Source: Clostridiales bacterium (GTDB taxonomy: Bacteria; Bacillota; Clostridia; Saccharofermentanales; Saccharofermentanaceae). From it: a stretch of 64,000 nt of DNA. Below, in pieces: positions 27,830-36,065 of this stretch. The stretch covers positions 1 through 64,000 of the forward strand of contig JAFZWA010000038.1 in NCBI GenBank assembly GCA_017617525.1, given 5' to 3'. Position 1 is the first letter of the stretch. Each line of letters begins with the position of its first letter. The position numbers and the translations under genes are program-made. Under the pieces are notes generated by a model. The model was not told the origin of the DNA. It did no database searches and saw nothing but the letters and a program-made list of their open reading frames with translations.

Positions 27830-28351
27830 ATCGCCAGACAGAATAATGGGCAGCCGATCAACGAAGAAATTCGTTTTGAGAAGGTGCGACTGATTGATGC
27901 AGATGGTACGATGGTCGGTATCGTTCCGATCGAGCAGGCCAGAAAGGCCGCGGATCTTGCAGGACTTGATCTTGTACTGATCGCAAACAACCCTGACAAC
28001 CCGGTCTGCAAGGTAATGGATTACGGAAAGTATCTGTTCGAGCAGGCTAAGCGTGAGAAGGAAGCCCGTAAGAATCAGAAAGTGATCGAGACAAAGGAAG
28101 TCGGCATGAAGCTGACCACAGAAGATCACGACCTGAATGTCAAGACGAAGAACGCATGCCGTTTCCTGAAAGACGGAAACCGAGTAAAAGTAATCGTAAA
28201 GTTCCGTGGCCGTGAGATGGCTTACCAGAACCAGGGTTACGCTGTAATGGAAAAGTTTGCGTCATTGTGCGCAGAGGTCGGCCAGATCGACAAGCCGGCA
28301 AAGATCGAGGGCAGGAATATGGTTATGTTCTTGGCTCCCAAGAAAAACTGA
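27830..28351 (+). CDS. infC: Translation initiation factor IF-3 (ATC start)
   Basis: IF3 checks the start codon and initiator tRNA on the 30S subunit. From the proposed start the product is 173 residues: IARQNNGQPINEEIRFEKVRLI opens the N-domain and the C-domain ends in IEGRNMVMFLAPK. An ATG at 27761 is in frame but would put the attenuator hairpin inside the coding region and has no Shine-Dalgarno. AAGGAGG at 27814-27820 is nine bases before ATC at 27830, and no ATG, GTG or TTG is in frame there. E. coli infC starts with AUU and autoregulates through IF3 discrimination. An ATC start here fits the same logic. Confidence 0.93.
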   Translation: MARQNNGQPINEEIRFEKVRLIDADGTMVGIVPIEQARKAADLAGLDLVLIANNPDNPVCKVMDYGKYLFEQAKREKEARKNQKVIETKEVGMKLTTEDHDLNVKTKNACRFLKDGNRVKVIVKFRGREMAYQNQGYAVMEKFASLCAEVGQIDKPAKIEGRNMVMFLAPKKN

Positions 28352-28376
28352 TTGTGAATAAGGAGGAAATAGAAAC

Positions 28377-28574
28377 ATGCCTAAGCAGAAAACACACAGT
28401 TCATCTAAGAAGAGATTTAAGGTAACGGGTACCGGTAAGGTTCTTTACTCCCAGGCTTTCCGTCGCCACATCTTGAGCAAGAGACCTAGCAAGAGAATGA
28501 GACATCTTCGTCATACTGCAGTTTGCTCCGCAGCTAATGCGAAGGTCATCAAGACAATGGTTCCGTATAAATAA
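28377..28574 (+). CDS. rpmI: 50S ribosomal protein L35
   Basis: A 65-residue basic protein, [22 protein letters not shown] start, normal L35 length. It has AAGGAGGAA upstream. It is the second gene of infC-rpmI-rplT. Confidence 0.98.
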   Translation: MPKQKTHSSSKKRFKVTGTGKVLYSQAFRRHILSKRPSKRMRHLRHTAVCSAANAKVIKTMVPYK

Positions 28575-28622
28575 TCGGACCCGGTGATTTGAAAAGTAAG
28601 ATTTTAAGGGAGGATTAATACC

Positions 28623-28976
28623 ATGTCCAGAGTAAAAAGAGGTATGCGTACAAGAGCGCGTCATCATAAGATTTTGAAGCAGGCTAAGGGTTACTTCGGC
28701 CACAAGAGCAAGCTGTTTAAGGTTGCTAACCAGCAGGTTATGAAGTCCGGTACTTATGCTTACCGTGACAGAAAGAACAAGAAGAGAGATTTCAGAAAAC
28801 TGTGGATCCAGCGTATCAACGCTGCTTGCCGTGTAAACGGTATGTCCTACAGCCGTTTCATGAACGGTCTGAAGAAGGCAAACATTGCCCTCGACCGTAA
28901 GGTTCTGTCTGACATCGCTATCACTGATCCGAACGGATTTGCTGCACTTTGCGAGCAGGCTAAGAACGCTCTTTGA
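28623..28976 (+). CDS. rplT: 50S ribosomal protein L20
   Basis: A 117-residue ribosomal protein needed early in 50S assembly and, in many bacteria, a translational or transcriptional repressor of its own operon. The sequence begins [20 protein letters not shown] and contains the typical [29 protein letters not shown] lies upstream. Its likely regulatory target is the leader before infC. Confidence 0.98.
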   Translation: MSRVKRGMRTRARHHKILKQAKGYFGHKSKLFKVANQQVMKSGTYAYRDRKNKKRDFRKLWIQRINAACRVNGMSYSRFMNGLKKANIALDRKVLSDIAITDPNGFAALCEQAKNAL

Positions 28977-28983
28977 TTCTTTC

Positions 28984-29787
28984 GTGGAGCGCTATTTCGA
29001 GATAAAAAGCAAAGAAAACCCTCGATACCGATCACTTGTTGCCCTGCACGACCGTAAGGTCGCGCGGACACAGGGAAAGGTCTTTATCGAGGGTTTGCGC
29101 TTATGTGAAGATGCCTTAAAAAGCGGACTTGTTCCGGAAACGGTCATTCTTCGAAGCGGAGAAGAGGCTCTGATCGACAAGTGGAAGGAGAACTTCCCGT
29201 GTGTCGGCAGCGCGGATATTGTCGTGCTCTCTGAACCCCTGTTCAACAAGCTTTCCTCTACGATGAATCCGCAGGGCATGGCACTTGTCGTTTCATCTCC
29301 TGATCATTCCGGTGCTTTTCCATACGAAGAAGGGAAAAGCCGATATATCGTGCTTGAGCATCTTCAGGATCCGGGAAATATGGGAACGGTCATCCGCATG
29401 GCGGACGCTTTTGATTATGCGGCGGTGCTTTTCACGGAGGATTCCGTGGATCCGTATAATGAAAAAGTCCTTCGCGCGTCTATGGGATCGTGCTTTCATA
29501 TCCCGCTTATTTCGTATTCCGACAGTCAGGCAATCTTTGACGAGTTGAAGTCTCGTAAGATCCCTTCGATCGGAGCGCACCTTAAGGGAAATGACCTTCG
29601 CGAAACGTCCTTTCCGAAAAGCTCCGCGCTTTGGATCGGTAACGAAGCCAACGGATTATCGGAGTTGACTTCTTCTTGTTGTGATATACTGATTAAGATA
29701 CCGATGCCGGGTAAGGCAGAATCCCTGAACGCGGCTTCGGCAGCATCGATATTGGGCTATTTGCTGGCGTTTTCGCCGGATAACTGA
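28984..29787 (+). CDS. TrmH-family (SpoU) RNA 2'-O-methyltransferase
   Basis: SPOUT-class RNA methyltransferase of about 267 residues. An N-terminal L30e-like substrate-binding domain contains GKVFIEGLRLCEDALKSG. The three SpoU motifs follow: LQDPGNMGTVIRMADAF near 125, LWIGNEANGLS near 218, and IPMPGKAESLNAASAASI near 240. The target (tRNA or rRNA) is not clear. The frame stays open back into rplT. I prefer GTG at 28984 because the family begins about ten residues before the K-x-NP segment, but no strong Shine-Dalgarno is visible. Translational coupling to rplT is possible. Confidence 0.88.
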   Translation: MERYFEIKSKENPRYRSLVALHDRKVARTQGKVFIEGLRLCEDALKSGLVPETVILRSGEEALIDKWKENFPCVGSADIVVLSEPLFNKLSSTMNPQGMALVVSSPDHSGAFPYEEGKSRYIVLEHLQDPGNMGTVIRMADAFDYAAVLFTEDSVDPYNEKVLRASMGSCFHIPLISYSDSQAIFDELKSRKIPSIGAHLKGNDLRETSFPKSSALWIGNEANGLSELTSSCCDILIKIPMPGKAESLNAASAASILGYLLAFSPDN

Positions 29788-29807
29788 TTATTAGGGAGGC
29801 TGTTTTC

Positions 29808-30437
29808 ATGCAGATAATGATTCTGGGTGCTTCGCGCTCTAGTATCTTCCTGATGAAGCGTTTGATCGAAAAGGGTCATACTTGTGTACTTGTCGATCCG
29901 AAAGCGCAGGAAATCGAACAGCAGTACAGTTTAGGTGTTTTAACGATCAACGGTATCATCATTGATATCGATATTCTCAAAGAGGCCGATATCGGATCTA
30001 TGGATATCGTCTGCGCGATGAGCGACAGTGAGAATCAGAATCTCATGGCGTCCGAGATCGCAAGAGATATTTTCGGCGTAAAGAGTGTAATCACGAGAGT
30101 ATTTGCGTCTCAGGATTATCACCTGTTTGATGACGCAGGATTCCTTTCCATATCGTCTACCGTTCTGACTGCCGACGCTTTTATGCGCGCGATCGACGGT
30201 AAGGTGAAGAAAGAAGATTATACCGGACAGTGCATGTCCAACATTTTCGGAAACAGCATCGCGTTCACGATCCTTGATATCGAGGATAGTTTCGTAGGCG
30301 CAAAGATCCGTGATGTCGAGGATACCGAGGGAAGACATATCTTCGGTATCGTTCGTCATGATACGTTTGTGACGACGCTTCCGAGCATGAAACTGGAGAA
30401 GGGAGATAAGCTGATCCTGGCCGAAAAGAAGGTCTGA
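29808..30437 (+). CDS. TrkA-family potassium uptake regulatory subunit (first)
   Basis: Cytoplasmic RCK subunit of about 209 residues. The Rossmann-like TrkA-N domain (MQIMILGASRSSIFLMKRL) is followed by a TrkA-C-like domain from about residue 135. The nucleotide loop is degenerate: GASRSS lacks the usual second and third Gly of GxGxxG. It may therefore bind nucleotide poorly or depend on its partner. It lies 16 bases before a second TrkA-like gene and in operon with trkH. GGGAGG lies upstream. Confidence 0.88.
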   Translation: MQIMILGASRSSIFLMKRLIEKGHTCVLVDPKAQEIEQQYSLGVLTINGIIIDIDILKEADIGSMDIVCAMSDSENQNLMASEIARDIFGVKSVITRVFASQDYHLFDDAGFLSISSTVLTADAFMRAIDGKVKKEDYTGQCMSNIFGNSIAFTILDIEDSFVGAKIRDVEDTEGRHIFGIVRHDTFVTTLPSMKLEKGDKLILAEKKV

Positions 30438-30453
30438 TCAGTTGGGTGTTCAT

Positions 30454-31107
30454 ATGAAGATCGTAATTGTCGGTGCCGGAAAACTTGCTCATTATCTGAT
30501 CCATGAATTGGAACAGGCTGATAAGATCGTCATCATCGATAAGGATCCCGATGCGGCGAAGAAGTTTGCCGATACTCAGGTTTCCGAGGTCATCAACGGT
30601 GACGGATCTTCCTATCCGGTATTAAGTGTTGCCTGTAAAGACGCTTCGATGATCGTCGCGTTGACCAATGAGGATGAGACCAACCTTCTCGCGTGCCAGA
30701 TCGCCAAGAAACATCTCGGTGTTCCGAAAGCGATCGCTAGAGTAAATAATCCGAAGAACCGCCGTATCATGGAGCATTTCGGTATCGATCGTGCTTTTTC
30801 GGGCACACAGATCCTTGCCAGCATGATCGAGCAGGAGATCGATTTCGAAGGCCTTCGAATCGTTCACCGTATCAAGAATTCCAACCACGTACTTATCGAG
30901 TTCGTCCTTTCCGATAAATCTGACGCTTGCGGTAAGTCAATGATCGAGTATAAGTTTATTCACGGTTCCCGTGTCGTTGTTATGGCGGGTGCTGACGGAG
31001 ATACGATCACTCCTATCGGTAGTACCGTTATGAATGCCGGAGACCAGATCATGATGGTATGTGATAAGAGAGATATTGAAGCGATCTGGAAAGCGATGGT
31101 GCATTAA
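30454..31107 (+). CDS. TrkA-family potassium uptake regulatory subunit (second)
   Basis: A 217-residue RCK protein with the better-preserved loop VGAGKLAHYL at residues 5-14, acidic IIDKDPDA closing the nucleotide site, and a TrkA-C domain from about 135. I chose the ATG at 30454 over an in-frame TTG at 30442 because homologues start MKIVIVGAG. It forms a three-gene potassium uptake set with the preceding regulator and trkH, whose ATG directly follows this stop codon. Confidence 0.92.
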   Translation: MKIVIVGAGKLAHYLIHELEQADKIVIIDKDPDAAKKFADTQVSEVINGDGSSYPVLSVACKDASMIVALTNEDETNLLACQIAKKHLGVPKAIARVNNPKNRRIMEHFGIDRAFSGTQILASMIEQEIDFEGLRIVHRIKNSNHVLIEFVLSDKSDACGKSMIEYKFIHGSRVVVMAGADGDTITPIGSTVMNAGDQIMMVCDKRDIEAIWKAMVH

Positions 31108-32559
31108 ATGCTGGTCAGAAGAAGCAAGACCAAGAAATTCGTCGAATGGATGCTTGAACGTCCGGCTCGCGTGATCGTTGCCAGCTTCCTTCTGATCATG
31201 GCTATCGGAACATTGCTTCTGATGCTTCCGTTTGTCACGAATTCCGGTGAGAGCATCGGATTCTTCGATTCTCTTTTCACCACAGTATCGGCAACTTGCG
31301 TGACGGGTCTTGTCGTTCGAGATACCGCCACGACATTTAATACGTTCGGCCGTTGTATTCTTTTGGTGCTTATTCAGGTCGGCGGACTCGGACTTGTTAC
31401 GATCTATTCGTTCGCGGTCACCATCTTCAGAAGAAGAGTTACAGTACGTACGCGTGTCCTTGCGCAGGAGAACTCCGGCAGTTTCTCGTTTTCCGAGCTG
31501 AAAGGACTTCTCAAGACGATCTTTTTGATGACTTTCGGATTCGAGTTCATCGGATTCATACTTTTTTCTACGCAATTTGTTCCTGAGTACGGTTATGCCG
31601 GCGGAATGTTTAAAGGATTGTTTGCGTCTGTTTCCGCCTTCTGTAATGCCGGATTTGATATATTCGGTGATACGGCTTCCGGCCCGTATTCGAGTTTTAC
31701 CGCGTATAACGGCAACATGGTCGTTATGCTGACGGCGACATTCCTGATCTTTTCAGGCGGACTCGGATTCCACGTTTGGAAGGACCTGATCGAGTACTGC
31801 GTCAGAAAGATCAGAACCTTTATTCGTCACGATAAGAAGGAAAGAACGAATATTCATGTGAATTTCCACACTCGCCTGGCTTTCTTCATGACCGTCGGTC
31901 TCCTGGTCGGTGGTACGATCCTCATCCTTTTGATGGAGCTCGGAAACGACAGCGGTTTTACGATCGGAAATCTTCCGTGGAATGAAAAGATCAACGCTTC
32001 TTTGTTTCAGTCAATGTCCCTTCGTACAGCGGGTATGAATTCTATCGATCTTCTTGCGATGCGTGACTGCACGAAAGTCCTTTGCGTCATTCTGATGTTT
32101 ATCGGTGCCGGCGCGGGATCCACGGGTGGTGGTATCAAAGTCCAGGCGTTCGCTCTTTTGCTCAGTACGGTAAAGTGTGATATGACTGGTAAAAACGAGA
32201 TCGTTATCATGAATCACAGAGTATCCCGTTCTACGGTTCAGCGCGCGATCACGATCTTTGTTCTCGGATTATCGTTAATGCTGCTCCTGACTTGTGTGCT
32301 CTCCGTAACGGAAAGAAATCTGATAGCAGAAGGGAAGTTTACTTTCCTCGATCTGTTATTTGAATCGGCCTCGGCTTTTGGTACTGTTGGCCTTTCATCG
32401 GCCGCGACACCGCAGTTCTCAACATTGGGTCAACTTGCGATCATACCGGTCATGTTCCTCGGCCGTGTCGGACCTCTGACATTTGCTATGGGTCTTGTCA
32501 CGAAGGATAAGAACAAGGTTAAGAGTATCTATCCCGAAGCGAAGATCCATCTTGGTTGA
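31108..32559 (+). CDS. trkH: TrkH/KtrB-family potassium transporter membrane subunit
   Basis: Potassium-translocating subunit with four repeated membrane-pore-membrane units, 483 residues. Selectivity-filter-like segments are recognisable: SATCVTGLVVRD, CNAGFDIFG, LRTAGMNSID and AFGTVGLSSA, each with the conserved Gly in the pore loop. GAGSTGGGIKVQAFALL is a typical TrkH/KtrB block. It works with the RCK subunits encoded just upstream. Its ATG abuts the preceding stop. A terminator follows at 32581. Confidence 0.95.
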   Translation: MLVRRSKTKKFVEWMLERPARVIVASFLLIMAIGTLLLMLPFVTNSGESIGFFDSLFTTVSATCVTGLVVRDTATTFNTFGRCILLVLIQVGGLGLVTIYSFAVTIFRRRVTVRTRVLAQENSGSFSFSELKGLLKTIFLMTFGFEFIGFILFSTQFVPEYGYAGGMFKGLFASVSAFCNAGFDIFGDTASGPYSSFTAYNGNMVVMLTATFLIFSGGLGFHVWKDLIEYCVRKIRTFIRHDKKERTNIHVNFHTRLAFFMTVGLLVGGTILILLMELGNDSGFTIGNLPWNEKINASLFQSMSLRTAGMNSIDLLAMRDCTKVLCVILMFIGAGAGSTGGGIKVQAFALLLSTVKCDMTGKNEIVIMNHRVSRSTVQRAITIFVLGLSLMLLLTCVLSVTERNLIAEGKFTFLDLLFESASAFGTVGLSSAATPQFSTLGQLAIIPVMFLGRVGPLTFAMGLVTKDKNKVKSIYPEAKIHLG

Positions 32560-32580
32560 TCTTTTAAAGATGAGAAGTTA

Positions 32581-32614
32581 AAAAGGGCGTCTCCCGATGG
32601 GAAAACGCCCTTTT
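32581..32614 (+). terminator. Terminator after trkH
   Basis: AAAAGGGCGT pairs with ACGCCCTTTT, with a 12-base loop and following T. The A and T tails on both sides make it usable from both strands, so it can also stop the convergent lipoprotein gene. Confidence 0.88.
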
Positions 32615-32659
32615 CAATATAGAAACTACAGTAAGAAAGGAACCTTATTCTTTATTCGA

Positions 32660-33811
32660 TCAGCCATATGTGATCGTTCCGGATACCGCGTCTCTGTATC
32701 TCGGATCATTATCCGGGAGAGGTTCAAAGCGGGATCCTGTGTAATCATCTGAGAATCCGTTCGGAGCATAGTAGATATCTCCGGTTTCGGTATCGACGAC
32801 GCGCTCTCTGCCAAGCGTCGCATCACTTTGTCTCTGGGAGATGATATCGTAGCTGTCCATGGAATTATTCCAGGTATCCATGATCATGTCGCCCATCTGA
32901 TCGGCGATCTTTCCAAGATAGATCGAAGTGCCGATGATCTGCTGCCATTCACGGTTTCTTTCCTGCATAAATTCTTCCGTGAATACGATGGAGTTCAGCA
33001 TCTGCGTCATTACGGGCATCCAGTTTGTGTAGTCTTCTTCCGGTGCCGCCATGACAAGGACGTTGGAAACACTGTAGAATCCACAGTCAATGCCGTACAT
33101 GGGATAGTCCAGATTGTTCCAGGGGATCGCTCCGAAAATACCTGTGACCTTACCGCCGTTGGGAGAAGTACATGTGCCTTCCAGAACATTTCCGAAGAGG
33201 ATGTTGTCTTCTTCGAGTGTGGCTACCTTTTCAAAATCATAGATCATCAGATATCCCGGGCCACAATCCGTAAAGAATCCTTCGGTAGTCGGATTTGTCA
33301 GATACGGGTGATTGACGAAGTCATTTGTTCCGCCCATGTAGTCACCGGAAGCATTCTGTGCCCAGAAATCATGAGCTTCTTTGGATTTCGTAAATGGGGA
33401 AGCAAGAAGCTGAAATATGAAGAATCTGTCAGGGCAGGTCTTATCCGAAGCGATGATCCCGTAACCGATCAGATCGGCCATGACGAAATTGACTTCCCAT
33501 GTGTCCGGAACCGTAATGGAAGTATATCCGTACATATCTTTCACTTCGACCCAGTTGAGAGTCTCCGTTTCGGCCTTTTCGATCTGGATGTTCGCATCCG
33601 GATCTGTTGTTGTGGTCGTCGGTTCTTCCGTGGTGGTCTTCGGAGGTTCGGTGTCATCATCCGGCTCTGTATCATCGATGACTTTGCTTACTTTCGTCTT
33701 AGAAGTCTTTTTGGTTTTCTTTTTGGTGGTTTCTTTTGAACCGCTGCCACAGGCGGCTGCGAGATTCATCAGCATCGCCAGGCAAATGAGAATAGCCAGT
33801 CTTTTTTTCAT
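32660..33811 (-). CDS. Lipoprotein of unknown function
   Basis: A 383-residue predicted lipoprotein: MKKRLAILICLAMLMNLAAAC gives a short signal peptide with the modified Cys at about 21. A Lys/Thr-rich region, an acidic Asp-Thr-Glu-Pro stretch and a Thr run (about residues 25-85) follow as a flexible tether. A folded domain of about 300 residues comes next, rich in aromatic residues. I do not recognise the domain. GGAGGG spaced 7 bases from the ATG at 33811 supports this start over an upstream in-frame ATG. It is convergent with trkH and shares its terminator. Confidence 0.8.
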   Translation of the reverse strand: MKKRLAILICLAMLMNLAAACGSGSKETTKKKTKKTSKTKVSKVIDDTEPDDDTEPPKTTTEEPTTTTTDPDANIQIEKAETETLNWVEVKDMYGYTSITVPDTWEVNFVMADLIGYGIIASDKTCPDRFFIFQLLASPFTKSKEAHDFWAQNASGDYMGGTNDFVNHPYLTNPTTEGFFTDCGPGYLMIYDFEKVATLEEDNILFGNVLEGTCTSPNGGKVTGIFGAIPWNNLDYPMYGIDCGFYSVSNVLVMAAPEEDYTNWMPVMTQMLNSIVFTEEFMQERNREWQQIIGTSIYLGKIADQMGDMIMDTWNNSMDSYDIISQRQSDATLGRERVVDTETGDIYYAPNGFSDDYTGSRFEPLPDNDPRYRDAVSGTITYG

Positions 33812-34033
33812 TGTCATACCCTCCATGTTTCCTGAAGGAATCAATCGATGTCTATGTTTTTATTTTAGATGACATTTTTTTTTGAAGTTTTGTGAAAATA
33901 TGAATATTCTGTTTTTGAATAGAAAACAAACTAAAAGACCCGATAAACTCAAACACATCATTTAAGGGGTATTTTCAACCATTTCTTTTTATGAGAAAAT
34001 ACATGAGATCTTTTAGTTAAACAGGGGATAATT

Positions 34034-35344
34034 ATGTTAAAAGATGTGTTTAAATTCTGGCCGATCCTTCGTGTCGCCACTTACTATTTTTTCTTCATGC
34101 TCCTTTTCTGGGGCAGTTCCAGTAAACTAGGTAAAAAGGATTTTCATAAGGACTTTGCGTCTTTGGATGTTATGAAGTCTCTTCGCGGATTTGCCGCGAT
34201 CGGTGTTATCCTGCACCATATTTCTCAGGAAACGATCTTTCAAAACGGAAAAGTACTGACACAGTTCGTTAATGCAGGTGCTTTCTTCGTAGCGATCTTT
34301 TTCTTCTGCTCCGGCTACGGCCTGATCAAGAGCCTGGATACAAAAGAGAATTACCTCCATGGCTTTGTAAAGAACAGGATCTTAAAGGGCATCCTGCTCC
34401 CGTTCTATGTGAATATCATTCTTTATGCACTCTATTTTGTTATCGCGAAAGTGAAGATGCCGACACAGCAGTGGATCTTTAACTTTACCGGTCTAACCAT
34501 GATGAACGCTTATGCGTGGTTCCCGGTAGTACTTGCTATTCTTTATCTGGTATTCTTCCTTTGCTTCCGTTTTATCAAGAACCGTCCGACATGCTTGATC
34601 ATTATCGGTCTCGTGATCGTCGGTCTTGGTCTCGGATTCTGCTATAACGGACACTTCGCATGGTGGTCCAGAAAGAATGCAAACTGGTGGATGCTCAATC
34701 CGAGAAATGTTCACTGGTGGCAGGATCAGAAAGTCCTGTGGTTTAACGGTGAGTGGTGGGTCAATTCCGCGCCGGCATTCCTGACAGGCCTTATCTTCGC
34801 GAACTACGAGTCAAAGATCGTTCCGTTCTTTAAGCGCCTTTATGCTTTAAAGTTCCATGTCGTTCTGTTCCTCACATATATCGCTTTCCGCCTTTCCGAA
34901 TATGGCCAGAGCCACTTCGGTTACTGGAGAGAGTATGAGATGAAGGGACCGCGCGTTGATCTTAAGATCGCGACATATTTCTGTCAGGTCCCGCTTTTCG
35001 CTCTTGTAGGTTTCCTTGTGATCCTCTTTATGATGAAGTATCACGTTGAAAATCCTGTTACCAAGTTCTTCGGAAAGTATTCCCTGGATACATATCTCAT
35101 GAACCTCATGGCTCTTGAGATCACCAGATATCTGATGGAAAAGAAGAAGTTCCCGTTCGTCATCAAGAACAGTAATAAGCTCCTGATCTTTGCGATCACG
35201 GTATTTGTCCTGACGATCGTTCTGGGTGTTATCGAGAAGAAACTGACTGACCTAATCAAAAAGCTTCTTTTCCCGAAGGAAAAGAAGCCTGAGATAAAGT
35301 CTGAGCCTAAAGAAGAGCCTAAGTCGGAAACTGCGCCGGCTTGA
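34034..35344 (+). CDS. Acyltransferase-3 family membrane protein
   Basis: Integral membrane O-acyltransferase of the Acyl_transf_3 family, 436 residues with about ten hydrophobic segments. The family hallmark is present: MKSLRGFAAIGVILHHIS around residues 47-64 with the catalytic-type His, then FFFCSGYGLIKS. Such enzymes acetylate or succinylate extracellular polysaccharides, peptidoglycan or antibiotics; the target is unknown. A Lys/Glu/Pro-rich C-terminal tail of about 25 residues is likely cytoplasmic. It is flanked by lipoprotein genes, which fits a surface role. No good promoter was seen in the 189-base gap upstream. Confidence 0.87.
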   Translation: MLKDVFKFWPILRVATYYFFFMLLFWGSSSKLGKKDFHKDFASLDVMKSLRGFAAIGVILHHISQETIFQNGKVLTQFVNAGAFFVAIFFFCSGYGLIKSLDTKENYLHGFVKNRILKGILLPFYVNIILYALYFVIAKVKMPTQQWIFNFTGLTMMNAYAWFPVVLAILYLVFFLCFRFIKNRPTCLIIIGLVIVGLGLGFCYNGHFAWWSRKNANWWMLNPRNVHWWQDQKVLWFNGEWWVNSAPAFLTGLIFANYESKIVPFFKRLYALKFHVVLFLTYIAFRLSEYGQSHFGYWREYEMKGPRVDLKIATYFCQVPLFALVGFLVILFMMKYHVENPVTKFFGKYSLDTYLMNLMALEITRYLMEKKKFPFVIKNSNKLLIFAITVFVLTIVLGVIEKKLTDLIKKLLFPKEKKPEIKSEPKEEPKSETAPA

Positions 35345-35956
35345 TCATTTAAGAAGCGACTCGATGTTTGCGTTCAGGTAGAACGGTGTGCGGATATGAA
35401 GGTCATTCATAAACTTTTCGACACGTTTCAGCCAGTCGGCATCAAGATTTACAAGTTCGCCGGATGAAAGAACGATCGAGAAGAAGACCAGAACGTCGTC
35501 CTGAATGTATATGCATTCGAAGAGATAGGTCATGCTGTCCTTTGATGTCAGCATAAGGTAAGAGTTGTCATCCTGATCGTATTTGTATGTATGCGGGTCT
35601 GATTCGGCAATGAGTTTTTCTGCTTCTACGACCTGATCATAAAGCGATCTCGCGTCTTCTTTTTGCTGATAATCGTTATAAACGACGATGAGCTGGCCGA
35701 TCGTGTTTCCCAGGGTCTGAGAATAAACTTCTGCATAGTGATCTCGCTTGGCCTGTGTCTCGTCGGTATTGTCGATCGTGCTGTCGAGGTCGTAATAGGC
35801 ATTTCTGTCGCCGGCCGAAATATCTTTCTTTTCGATCTGAAGATCTTCAAGCGCGTACTTTTCAAAGCTCTCAATATCCAGACGCGTTTTTTTCGAGCAT
35901 GAACAAAGCTGAAGCGCCAGGCCGAGAACAAGAACAAGAGAAAGTGCTTTTTTCAT
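35345..35956 (-). CDS. Small lipoprotein of unknown function
   Basis: A 203-residue predicted lipoprotein. MKKALSLVLVLGLALQLCSC ends in the lipobox LCSC at about residue 20. The mature part is acidic and helical-looking (QQKEDARSLYDQVVEAEKLI), with a C-terminal domain containing SYLMLTSKDSMTYLFECIYI. The family is not recognised. GGAGG at correct spacing fixes the ATG at 35956; the frame is open further upstream but that lacks a start signal. It is divergent from another lipoprotein gene and their promoters are close together. Confidence 0.8.
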   Translation of the reverse strand: MKKALSLVLVLGLALQLCSCSKKTRLDIESFEKYALEDLQIEKKDISAGDRNAYYDLDSTIDNTDETQAKRDHYAEVYSQTLGNTIGQLIVVYNDYQQKEDARSLYDQVVEAEKLIAESDPHTYKYDQDDNSYLMLTSKDSMTYLFECIYIQDDVLVFFSIVLSSGELVNLDADWLKRVEKFMNDLHIRTPFYLNANIESLLK

Positions 35957-35996
35957 AGTATCCTCCGAAGAAATAGGTGGTTCTAATACGCGTTCC

Positions 35997-36005
35997 ATAA
36001 TATCA
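35997..36005 (-). promoter_or_regulatory. Extended -10 of the minus-strand lipoprotein
   Basis: Minus-strand TGATATTAT, 41 bases upstream of the ATG at 35956. It faces away from a plus-strand extended -10 only 18 bases distant. An inverted CACATGTG (36004-36011) lies between them. Confidence 0.6.
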
Positions 36006-36022
36006 CATGTGTAATATGGATG

Positions 36023-36031
36023 TGTTATAAT
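36023..36031 (+). promoter_or_regulatory. Extended -10 of the plus-strand lipoprotein
   Basis: TGTTATAAT, a perfect extended -10 element, 35 bases upstream of the ATG at 36066. No consensus -35 is visible. Confidence 0.65.
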
Positions 36032-36065
36032 TTTTGTGAATGAAAAGGAAAGAGGGTTCTGTTTT

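Noticed and set aside
28885-28983. TrmH gene starting inside rplT
   Set aside because: The frame is open there but the residues do not match the family. GTG 28984 gives the expected length.
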